Shown here: in pieces, positions 1 to 5,334 of the stretch
How the letters are laid out: each line of letters begins with the position of its first letter
How positions within the stretch are numbered: the first letter of the stretch is position 1
Origin: JBEKDJ01 sp050014415
GTDB taxonomy: Bacteria > Desulfobacterota > BSN033 > UBA1163
Length of the DNA: 6,477 nucleotides
Assembly (NCBI GenBank): GCA_050014415.1
Contig: JBEKDJ010000295.1
Location: 1 to 6,477 of the forward strand
Direction of reading: 5' to 3'
Made by a program: the position numbers and the translations under genes
Notes under the pieces: generated by a model
Seen by the model: only the letters and a program-made list of their open reading frames with translations
Database searches by the model: none
Told to the model about the DNA's origin: nothing

Positions 1-1035
1 GGAATCTCCGCCACCCAGGTGATTGTGGAAGGGAAAGATGAGAAGAGATCTCACCGCGATCTGACAGAGATGCTGAGGATCGTAGAGAGAAGTGGTCTGG
101 AGGCCGATGTAAAGGAGAAGAGCAAGGAGATTTTCCGGCGGATCGCTTCGGTGGAAGCAAAGATTCACAAGAAACCCATGGAAGAAATCCACTTCCACGA
201 AATAGGGGGATTAGACTCTGTTGTGGATATTGTCGGGGCTGTTTGGGGGTTTCGCCAGATAGGGATTGAAAGACTTTATGTATCAAAGGTAAATGTGGGA
301 GCAGGATTCGTGAAGTGCGAACATGGAATCCTTCCAGTTCCTGCACCTGCGACGATATCTTTGATGAAGGGGAAGCCCATCTATTCCTCGGGTGTGGAAA
401 AGGAACTTCTCACTCCTACGGGAGCCGCCATTCTAACCTCGTTAGCCTCCGAATTTGGCCAGATGCCTTCAATGAAGGTGGAGCGGATTGGATACGGGGC
501 CGGGTGGCATGACCTTCCACATCCCAATCTCCTCCGGTTGATGATTGGGACTCCGGACGTCACCTCCGGAAAGGAGAGGGTCGCGGTCGTCGAGACGAAC
601 ATCGATGACATGAACCCCCAGTTTTACGATTATGTGATGGAGCGGCTGCTGAAGATGGAGGTCTTGGATGTCTTTCTCACTCCTATCTCCATGAAAAAGA
701 ACCGACCAGCCACACTTCTCACAGTCATTTGTTCCTGCGAAAAACTCTCTACCATTATAGAATTTCTTCTCAAAGAGACGACCACTCTCGGGTTGAGGTG
801 GCATGAAGAAGAGAGAGCAAAGGCTGATCGAGAAATCGTCGCCTTCCGGACAAAATACGGGGAGGTTCATTTCAAATTGGCCCGATTGGAAGGGAAAGTG
901 GTAAACGTCTCTCCTGAATATGAGGATTGCAAGAGATTAGCTCTAAAGAAGGGGATTCCGCTCAAGGACATTTTTGAAGAATCGAAGAGATTAGCAGCGA
1001 CCCTGCTGAAGAAAAGGACTGTAACTATTAAATAA
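1..1035 (+). CDS. larC: Nickel-pincer cofactor biosynthesis protein LarC, 5' end outside the window
   Basis: LarC is the CTP-dependent chelatase that inserts nickel into pyridinium-3,5-bisthiocarboxylic acid mononucleotide, the last step in making the nickel-pincer cofactor of lactate racemase (LarA) and related enzymes; it is cytoplasmic. The frame is open from base 1 (GISATQ precedes the GTG at 19), so that GTG is an internal valine codon and the gene continues upstream. Of the 344 residues visible, the family signatures are HFHEIGGLDSVVD (64-76), FVKCEHG followed by LPVPAPAT (103-118), LLTPTGAA (136-143), ETNIDDMNPQ (198-207) and MKKNRP (231-236). Family members are usually around 400 residues, so roughly the first 60-80 are missing. 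In Lactiplantibacillus plantarum the gene is split into larC1/larC2 by programmed frameshifting; here both parts are one continuous frame. No larA, larB or larE is visible. No clear terminator follows. The identity is confident; which enzyme uses the cofactor here is unknown. Confidence 0.93.
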   Translation, partial: GISATQVIVEGKDEKRSHRDLTEMLRIVERSGLEADVKEKSKEIFRRIASVEAKIHKKPMEEIHFHEIGGLDSVVDIVGAVWGFRQIGIERLYVSKVNVGAGFVKCEHGILPVPAPATISLMKGKPIYSSGVEKELLTPTGAAILTSLASEFGQMPSMKVERIGYGAGWHDLPHPNLLRLMIGTPDVTSGKERVAVVETNIDDMNPQFYDYVMERLLKMEVLDVFLTPISMKKNRPATLLTVICSCEKLSTIIEFLLKETTTLGLRWHEEERAKADREIVAFRTKYGEVHFKLARLEGKVVNVSPEYEDCKRLALKKGIPLKDIFEESKRLAATLLKKRTVTIK

Positions 1036-1068
1036 TGCTCTGCATCTAGCTCTCTCACCGAGCCATCC

Positions 1069-1097
1069 TTGAAATTCATACCCTGAGGGCTTATACT
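1069..1097 (+). promoter_or_regulatory. Sigma-70-type promoter for the exported-protein gene
   Basis: A -35 box TTGAAA (1069-1074) and a -10 box TATACT (1092-1097) each match the consensus at five of six positions and are separated by the optimal 17 bases. Transcription would begin near 1104, giving a leader of about 19 bases that contains little more than the ribosome binding site. This is the best promoter match in the window. It separates the downstream gene from larC. Confidence 0.65.
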
Positions 1098-1105
1098 TCT
1101 AAATG

Positions 1106-1112
1106 AAAGGAG
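1106..1112 (+). promoter_or_regulatory. Ribosome binding site that fixes the start at 1123
   Basis: AAAGGAG lies 10 bases before the ATG at 1123 but only 1 base before the in-frame GTG at 1114. A GTG start would be sterically impossible with this site, so the ATG at 1123 is chosen. A third in-frame ATG at 1132 is farther away and would shorten the basic n-region of the signal peptide. Confidence 0.7.
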
Positions 1113-1122
1113 TGTGAGATCA

Positions 1123-1686
1123 ATGAAAAATATGAAATCACTTTTACTACTGAGTCTAATTCTAGGGATAATGTTTTTCACTGTTCCCCGTGCATGGACA
1201 CAACCCAAACCAGAGGGAAAAGGACCTATCATCACCCATGCTTTTGCTGTAGATAAGGGCTACTTCGGATATATCTGGAGAATCTACATTGAAGGAGAAG
1301 ACCCTGATGGCAGCATGCTCAGAATTGCCTCTGTTGTGGAGCAACTCGGTAATGGTCGTTATCCTACCGATTGGCTCTATCTTAAACCACAATATCAAAA
1401 GCATTTTAGAGGGTATATCCAATGGAATACCTTCGGTTCATATGCCTTCTATCTCCCGGAGTGGACCCAAATCACTCTGAAGGTTTCCGTTTTCGACAAG
1501 GCCGGAAAAGAAAGCAACGAGGTAGTTCTCCCATTTACATTTCAGTCCGGAGTCAAGTCTCCATATGAGTACATGCTTCCTCCTCCCTTTGACCAGGGGG
1601 ATAACGCAAAGTTAGGTAATGTTTTTATCAATCTCTATCAGATATATCCAAGTGGATCCCCAAATCCCATGAATGTGGCCCACTAG
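1123..1686 (+). CDS. Exported protein of unknown function, probable beta-sandwich
   Basis: I do not recognise this 187-residue protein by name. It starts with a classical Sec signal: a basic tip MKNMK, a hydrophobic core LLLLSLILGIMFF (7-19), then a possible cleavage site after AWT at residue 26, so the mature protein would begin at Gln27. There is no lipobox cysteine, so release into the periplasm or outside is likely. The mature part is rich in aromatic residues and beta-prone: GYIWRIYIEGEDPDGS (49-64), then a segment with many Trp and Tyr (84-114), then KVSVFDKAGKESNEVVLPF (120-138). Alternating hydrophobic strands with DPDG and DKAGKESN turns resemble one Ig-like or fibronectin-like domain. 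This is inference from pattern, not a family match. The last 45 residues are proline- and glycine-rich. The gene has its own promoter and terminator, so it appears to be transcribed alone. Confidence is high that it is a gene, low about its role. Confidence 0.8.
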   Translation: MKNMKSLLLLSLILGIMFFTVPRAWTQPKPEGKGPIITHAFAVDKGYFGYIWRIYIEGEDPDGSMLRIASVVEQLGNGRYPTDWLYLKPQYQKHFRGYIQWNTFGSYAFYLPEWTQITLKVSVFDKAGKESNEVVLPFTFQSGVKSPYEYMLPPPFDQGDNAKLGNVFINLYQIYPSGSPNPMNVAH

Positions 1687-1723
1687 AATCCTATCGGATT
1701 TGATGAAGATCGTTGAGTTTTGT

Positions 1724-1750
1724 AAGGCCCACACAATGGGCCTTTTTTAT
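1724..1750 (+). terminator. Rho-independent terminator
   Basis: A perfect 8-base stem, AAGGCCCA (1724-1731) pairing with TGGGCCTT (1737-1744), closes a 5-base loop (CACAA). It is followed directly by a run of six T (1743-1748), two of which also pair in the stem. It lies 37 bases after the stop codon of the exported-protein gene and ends that transcript. The stem is GC-rich in its centre and has no competing structure nearby. Confidence 0.88.
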
Positions 1751-1789
1751 TTACTCTTGCTTTTCTTCCTGCGGAATGGTAAGAATTTT

Positions 1790-1795
1790 TATTAT
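1790..1795 (+). promoter_or_regulatory. Possible -10 box for the lipoprotein-tilS unit
   Basis: TATTAT matches the TATAAT consensus at five of six positions and sits after a terminator and just before a ribosome binding site, where a promoter is expected. No convincing -35 box lies 16-18 bases upstream: the sequence there is TTCCTGC-like. If used, the transcript would start near 1802 with a very short leader. A weak or activator-dependent promoter is the reading I prefer. Confidence 0.35.
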
Positions 1796-1817
1796 CTCAC
1801 AATGAGGGAGGAAAATC

Positions 1818-2303
1818 ATGAATCCAAATATCTTCAAGAGCAAATCGGTTATTACTTTGCTGTTGGCTATCCTTTTAGGGATGTTGTGGACGGGCTGTTC
1901 GACGACGGTTAAAGAGCGGCAACAGGGTCAACCTGTAACCGGAGCAACAGGAGAGACAAGGACAGAAGGGGAGGGCATGGGTAAGTATTATCTTGATGAT
2001 GTTCGTGTGCCAAGCGAATTAAATTACAAACCGAACAAATCTTTCGTCTACGAAACCTCCAGATTTAAAGCAGGTATTTTGCATTTTTCGAAATGGCGGG
2101 TCGATGTACCCTCCTTGATCGATTTCTTCATCTATAATATGGAAAAGGAAAATTGGAAACTGGTGAATAGTTTTAAGGGAAAGGAGTCTATACTTAATTT
2201 TTCAAAACCCGATAAGACCTGTACGATCAAAATGACCGAGAAATGGTATGGAATGACTGAGGTGGAGATTCAAGTCGGTCCATTGGGAGAAAAGAAGATG
2301 TAA
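1818..2303 (+). CDS. Small putative lipoprotein of unknown function
   Basis: This 161-residue protein has a basic N-terminus (MNPNIFKSK), a hydrophobic stretch VITLLLAILLGML (11-23) and a cysteine at 27 in the context LWTGC, consistent with cleavage by signal peptidase II and lipid attachment to Cys27. The lipobox is not textbook: Trp24 is at -3 and the Leu at -4. Ser28 at +2 would favour the outer membrane under the E. coli sorting rule. Residues 30-54 are a polar, Gln/Thr/Gly-rich linker. The folded part (about 56-155) runs from YLDDVRVPSELNY through AGILHFSKWRVDV and IDFFIYNMEKENWKLV to a Cys135-containing strand (KTCTIKM). This pattern, with a 'DVxVP' opening and a small alpha/beta domain holding an NMxxxxW helix, recurs in short lipoproteins of Deltaproteobacteria as I recall them, but I cannot assign a function. 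The start is supported by GGGAGG (1806-1811), six bases before the ATG. It ends 9 bases before tilS, so the two are probably co-transcribed. Confidence 0.82.
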   Translation: MNPNIFKSKSVITLLLAILLGMLWTGCSTTVKERQQGQPVTGATGETRTEGEGMGKYYLDDVRVPSELNYKPNKSFVYETSRFKAGILHFSKWRVDVPSLIDFFIYNMEKENWKLVNSFKGKESILNFSKPDKTCTIKMTEKWYGMTEVEIQVGPLGEKKM

Positions 2304-2312
2304 GAGCCTGCC

Positions 2313-3707
2313 ATGTTGTTAGATCAAGTCAGAAGGGCCATTGATCTCTATCATCTGTTGGAGAAAGGCGACTGGGTGATCGTGGGTGTCTCCGGAGGGA
2401 TGGATTCAATGGTCCTCCTCCATGTGTTAGATGCCTTTCGTCAAGAGTTGGATCTCTCGCTCGTCGTAGCCCATGTCAACCACGGCCTCCGGCCCGGTGA
2501 ATCAGAAAGAGAAGCGGAACTGGTTCAGAAGGAGTCAGAACGACTCGGCTTGCCTTTTGAATATGGACAGTTCGACGTGAAGGGGTTTCAGAAGGCGGCC
2601 GGACTCTCCCTTCAGGATGCTGGTCGAAGGATACGCTTTCGTTTCTTCAAGAATCTTCTCTCGAAATACCATGCCCAGAAGATTGCCCTGGGGCACAATG
2701 CCGATGACCAGGTGGAGACCATCCTCTTAAGACTGATGAGGGGATCAGGGCTAAAGGGCCTGAAGGGGATGCTTCCTGTTCGAGACGGGAGGGTGATCCG
2801 ACCCCTGCTTGAAGTGTGGAGGAGAGAGATCGAGTCTTTTGCCACAGAGAATAGGATTCCTTGTCTTTTAGATTCTTCGAACCTTAAGAAAGAATATCTT
2901 CGGAACCGGCTTCGTCTGGTCCTCATCCCCTTGATTGAAAGGGAATACCAGACCAATTTCAAAGCGGTTGTTATGAGAGCCTCGACCATCCTCAGAGAAG
3001 AGAATGACTATTTGGAGAGAGGAGGAGAAGATGCATATCAAAAGATCGTCCGTGAGGAGAAGGATTCTCTCTCCTTTGGATTCTCGGATTATGAATCCCT
3101 TCATAAGGCGGTCCAGAAGAGGGTTCTTCAGAAAATGTTGGATAAGATTTATGATAGAGAAGTGATCGAAGGAGGAGAGAGATGGGAGATTAGCTCAATC
3201 TATAGGAGATTACAGCAGCCTTCCACAAGCTTTCTCGTCGAGTTACCTCACGGAATCCTTGTTGAGAAGCGGTATGATAGGGTCTCACTGGGAAAGGGGA
3301 GGGTCAAGGTAGTCTTGCCGTTCGAAGTTGAGCTGATTTCTCCAGGCCGCACTCTGATAGAGGAGATTGGCCGAGAGGTGTTGATTGAGGAAACTGACAG
3401 CAGGGACATCAGATCTGGAAATCAGAATGATCCTCGTAACATCGCTTTTCTGGATTACGGAAATCTCAAGTTTCCGTTGAGGATGCGGAATTTCAGGCCC
3501 GGTGATCGGTTTCAACCAATGGGGATCACGGGTACACAGAAACTGAAGGAGTTCTTTATCGACCACAAGATCCCAAGGTTTGAGAGAGGAAGGATTCCTT
3601 TGCTGACCTCGGAGGAGATGATTGTGTGGGTTGTTGGCCACAGAATCAATGAACGGGTAAAGGTTACGGAGAAGACGGAAAAGGTCTTGAGAATAGAGTT
3701 CGTTTAG
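2313..3707 (+). CDS. tilS: tRNA(Ile)-lysidine synthase TilS
   Basis: TilS uses ATP to attach lysine to C34 of the tRNA-Ile with anticodon CAU. The resulting lysidine switches decoding from AUG to AUA and charging from methionine to isoleucine; the enzyme is cytoplasmic and normally essential. The PP-loop motif SGGMDS is at residues 27-32. HVNHGLR (54-60) and GHNADDQVETILLR (127-140) are the characteristic N-type ATPase motifs, and DSSN...YLRNRLR (187-201) is the typical tRNA-contact helix region. A less conserved middle region (about 220-330) is followed by the C-terminal TilS domain (about 387-464), with NFRPGDRF, KLKEFFIDHKIP and VVGHRIN. At 464 residues it has the full-length architecture. 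The SGGxDS motif alone would also fit LarE or other PP-loop enzymes, but the HVNHGLR/GHNADDQ pair and the C-terminal domain settle TilS. No strong ribosome binding site precedes the ATG, so translation may be coupled to the lipoprotein gene 9 bases upstream. The ftsH or hpt neighbours seen beside tilS in many bacteria are absent downstream. Confidence 0.95.
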   Translation: MLLDQVRRAIDLYHLLEKGDWVIVGVSGGMDSMVLLHVLDAFRQELDLSLVVAHVNHGLRPGESEREAELVQKESERLGLPFEYGQFDVKGFQKAAGLSLQDAGRRIRFRFFKNLLSKYHAQKIALGHNADDQVETILLRLMRGSGLKGLKGMLPVRDGRVIRPLLEVWRREIESFATENRIPCLLDSSNLKKEYLRNRLRLVLIPLIEREYQTNFKAVVMRASTILREENDYLERGGEDAYQKIVREEKDSLSFGFSDYESLHKAVQKRVLQKMLDKIYDREVIEGGERWEISSIYRRLQQPSTSFLVELPHGILVEKRYDRVSLGKGRVKVVLPFEVELISPGRTLIEEIGREVLIEETDSRDIRSGNQNDPRNIAFLDYGNLKFPLRMRNFRPGDRFQPMGITGTQKLKEFFIDHKIPRFERGRIPLLTSEEMIVWVVGHRINERVKVTEKTEKVLRIEFV

Positions 3708-3775
3708 TGAGCCCACAACATGAGGTTAAAGAGGTGTTCAAAGGTTCATCATCGGTTTGAAAAGGTCACGCCTAT

Positions 3776-3781
3776 GGAGGG
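3776..3781 (+). promoter_or_regulatory. Probable ribosome binding site of the EamA transporter gene
   Basis: GGAGGG is a strong anti-16S match but stands 13 bases before the proposed TTG start at 3795, longer than the usual 5-10. The ATG at 3774 in the same frame is followed by a stop at 3783-3785, so no start further upstream is possible. The purine-rich AAGAAGAGAAG between the two may supply a second, better-placed contact. Confidence 0.5.
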
Positions 3782-3794
3782 CTAAGAAGAGAAG

Positions 3795-4706
3795 TTGCCT
3801 ACTACCGAGAGCAAGGAGTATTTGGATTCCGAGGCCGTCTTTGCTATCCTCATATTAACATTGCTTTGGGGTCTTAATTATACTGCCATCAAATATTCCA
3901 ACCAAGGAATTTCCCCAGTCTTTGCCTGTGCCCTACGTTCTGTCATCGCCTCAATCTGCGGGGTGATCTATTGCTTGAGAAAGGGAGAGAGGCTATTTCA
4001 CACCGATATCATGCTCTTTCATGGGTTTATGGTTGGCCTTTTGTTTGGCATCGAATTCGCTTGTATATACTTCGGGATGCTCTACACCGATGCTGCCCGC
4101 TCGGTCATCTTCGTTTACTTGAGTCCCTTCGTAGTGGCTGTAGGAGCGCACTTCTTTCTCAGGGGAGACCGGCTCACATTTCTAAAGACTTTGGGGCTCC
4201 TCCTGGCTTTTGCGGGCATCGTCTATGTCTTCTCCGGAAGGCCCAAGACAGCCAAAGCGACCATGTTGATTGGGGATCTCTTGGAGGTCGCAGCGGCCTT
4301 CTTGTGGGGTGTAACAACTCTCTATATCAAGAAGTTTATGGCGGAGAAAGTCCACCCGATCAACACCTTTCTCTATCAACTCTTCTTCTCAATTCCCATC
4401 CTCTTCATCGTTAGTTTCATCCTCGAGCCGAGGTGGATTTACAAACTAGATCCCACTATCGCCTGTTCCATCTTTTATCAATCGGTCATCGTCGCTTTTA
4501 TGAGCTACTTCATTTGGTTCAAGCTGATACACAACTATTCGGTCAGCAGACTCTCTACCTTCACCTTCTTTACCCCGGTCTTCGGAGTCCTCTTTGGCAT
4601 CCTGTTCCTAAAGGAGGAATTGACTGTTTCCTTGATGGTGGGCCTGCCTTTAGTCTGCATTGGAATCTTTTTCGTGAATTGGAGAAGGAGACCGTTGAAG
4701 TTCTGA
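3795..4706 (+). CDS. EamA/DMT-family ten-helix membrane transporter
   Basis: This is a drug/metabolite transporter superfamily protein of 303 residues in the inner membrane, with two tandem EamA repeats. Ten hydrophobic segments can be placed at about 14-34, 41-61, 72-95, 100-122, 131-147, 157-177, 189-210, 221-243, 253-272 and 279-295. The first repeat opens with LLWGLNYTAIKY and the second with AAAFLWGVTTLYIKK, the usual paired W-G signature. Helix 4 carries the YTDAARSVIFVYLSPF segment and helix 9 the matching STFTFFTPVFGVLFG. The positively charged tail NWRRRPLKF fits a cytoplasmic C-terminus. Family members export amino acids, purines or other metabolites; the substrate cannot be read from sequence. 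The cysteine-metabolism genes downstream make an amino acid or thiol exporter conceivable, but they have their own putative promoter. The start is uncertain: TTG at 3795 is used because no ATG or GTG is available before the first helix; a second TTG at 3822 has AAGGAG only 3 bases away and is less likely. Confidence 0.88.
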   Translation: MPTTESKEYLDSEAVFAILILTLLWGLNYTAIKYSNQGISPVFACALRSVIASICGVIYCLRKGERLFHTDIMLFHGFMVGLLFGIEFACIYFGMLYTDAARSVIFVYLSPFVVAVGAHFFLRGDRLTFLKTLGLLLAFAGIVYVFSGRPKTAKATMLIGDLLEVAAAFLWGVTTLYIKKFMAEKVHPINTFLYQLFFSIPILFIVSFILEPRWIYKLDPTIACSIFYQSVIVAFMSYFIWFKLIHNYSVSRLSTFTFFTPVFGVLFGILFLKEELTVSLMVGLPLVCIGIFFVNWRRRPLKF

Positions 4707-4749
4707 TCCCTCCTTTAGGCGTCTGCCCTGCAAACCCTTCTATTCTTTC

Positions 4750-4795
4750 TTGACAACAATTCTGAATTGGGTTAATTAGTTTTATTTCCTATAGA
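4750..4795 (+). promoter_or_regulatory. Promoter region of the Rrf2 gene
   Basis: A perfect -35 hexamer TTGACA (4750-4755) stands 61 bases before the Rrf2 start codon. The matching -10 is unclear. TTAATT (4772-4777, 16-base spacer) agrees at only three positions. TATAGA (4790-4795) agrees at four but pairs better with TTGGGT (4767-4772, 17-base spacer). A good -35 with a poor -10, in AT-rich DNA and overlapping a palindrome, suggests a regulated promoter. No terminator is evident after the transporter, so read-through is also possible. Confidence 0.5.
4757..4769. promoter_or_regulatory. Candidate operator: 13-base perfect palindrome
   Basis: CAATTC (4757-4762) and GAATTG (4764-4769) are exact reverse complements around a single T. 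The palindrome begins two bases after the TTGACA box, so a bound protein would cover the promoter. Rrf2 regulators commonly repress their own promoters by binding dyad sites as dimers, and this is the best such site in the gap. It does not match the E. coli IscR or Bacillus CymR consensus closely, so assignment to this regulator is inference. Confidence 0.45.
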
Positions 4796-4816
4796 AAAAG
4801 TATGATTTTGTAACTC

Positions 4817-5260
4817 ATGAAAATATCAACGAAAGTCCGATATGGGGCAAGAGCGATGTTGGAGCTTGCCTCTCATTATGGAAAAGGCCCTATTGAACTT
4901 AAAGAGATCGCGAAAAGAGAAGATATTTCAATAAAATATCTTGAGCAAGTCATTATTCCCCTTCGGACAGCGGGGTTGGTCAAAGCGATACGTGGTTCTA
5001 AAGGCGGGTATTCATTAGCCAAGTCCCCTTCTGAAATCTTGTTGAATGATCTGGTTGAGACTTTGGAAGGACCTCTCGATTTGATCGAATGTTTGCGCAA
5101 CCCAACGGCCTGTCGAAAAGTCCCGACCTGTGTAACGCGTGATATCTGGAAAGATGTTCAGGAAGCGATACAAAGGGTATTTCATTCGATCACCTTAGAA
5201 GATATGCTGAATCGGAGAGGGGAGAAAGAGAATCTGGTTCCTCCGATGTACGACATATAA
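4817..5260 (+). CDS. Rrf2-family transcriptional regulator with a three-cysteine cluster
   Basis: Rrf2 proteins are small dimeric winged-helix regulators; IscR, NsrR and CymR are known members. This one has 147 residues. The N-terminus KISTKVRYGARAMLELA (2-18) is the classic opening helix, KEIAKREDISIKYLEQVIIPLRTAGLV (29-55) is the helix-turn-helix, and the wing is IRGSKGGYSLAK (58-69). The effector loop holds C92, C99 and C105, the position of the Fe-S cysteines of IscR (92, 98, 104), with one extra residue in the first gap. The equivalent of IscR His107 is not seen. Fe-S binding and redox, iron or sulfur sensing are therefore likely but not shown. The C-terminal helix ends with ITLEDML. The gene is 74 bases upstream of cysK on the same strand with no terminator between, so control of cysteine synthesis is the natural role. 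A CymR-like partner of CysK is an alternative. It has almost no Shine-Dalgarno sequence before the ATG, so low or coupled translation is possible. Confidence 0.92.
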   Translation: MKISTKVRYGARAMLELASHYGKGPIELKEIAKREDISIKYLEQVIIPLRTAGLVKAIRGSKGGYSLAKSPSEILLNDLVETLEGPLDLIECLRNPTACRKVPTCVTRDIWKDVQEAIQRVFHSITLEDMLNRRGEKENLVPPMYDI

Positions 5261-5270
5261 ACAGAAATCA

Positions 5271-5315
5271 CAAATCTGTTCGGCCCCCCTTGGCCGGAGT
5301 AGATATTCAGATTTG
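5271..5315 (+). promoter_or_regulatory. Two-tier inverted repeat in the rrf2-cysK leader
   Basis: An outer perfect 8-base pair of arms, CAAATCTG (5271-5278) and CAGATTTG (5308-5315), encloses an inner 5-base hairpin, CGGCC (5281-5285) with GGCCG (5292-5296), around the loop CCCCTT. The structure ends 8 bases before the cysK ribosome binding site. It has no T tract, so it is not a simple terminator. It could be an RNA structure affecting cysK translation or message stability, or a protein-binding dyad. No known riboswitch pattern is recognised. Confidence 0.4.
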
Positions 5316-5323
5316 GAATTCTT

Positions 5324-5327
5324 GGAG
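5324..5327 (+). promoter_or_regulatory. Ribosome binding site that fixes the cysK start
   Basis: GGAG lies 7 bases before the ATG at 5335. The longer in-frame option, TTG at 5290, has no such site and would add 15 residues (MAGVDIQIWNSWRLP) that are not typical of cysteine synthases. The protein from 5335 begins MARIANLISDLVGHTPLLRL, the expected family N-terminus. Confidence 0.75.
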
Positions 5328-5334
5328 ACTACCG

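Noticed and set aside
2391..2408. The PP-loop SGGMDS as a sign of LarE, partner of the upstream LarC
   Set aside because: The HVNHGLR and GHNADDQVET motifs and the C-terminal domain are those of TilS; LarE lacks them.
3720..3785. A 21-codon open frame (MRLKRC...) between tilS and the transporter
   Set aside because: It has no Shine-Dalgarno sequence, no recognisable features, and could easily arise by chance; a leader peptide cannot be excluded but is not supported.
4801..4806. TATGAT as the -10 box of a nearly leaderless rrf2 transcript
   Set aside because: It matches the consensus at five of six, but no -35 box lies at 16-18 bases and the leader would be about four bases; the TTGACA further upstream is a better anchor.
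5281..5296. The CGGCC/GGCCG hairpin as a terminator between rrf2 and cysK
   Set aside because: Only five base pairs and no T run after it, so intrinsic termination is not expected.
5290..5334. An upstream TTG start that would lengthen cysK by 15 residues
   Set aside because: No ribosome binding site precedes it, the extra residues do not fit the family, and the inner hairpin covers it; the ATG at 5335 has GGAG at good spacing.
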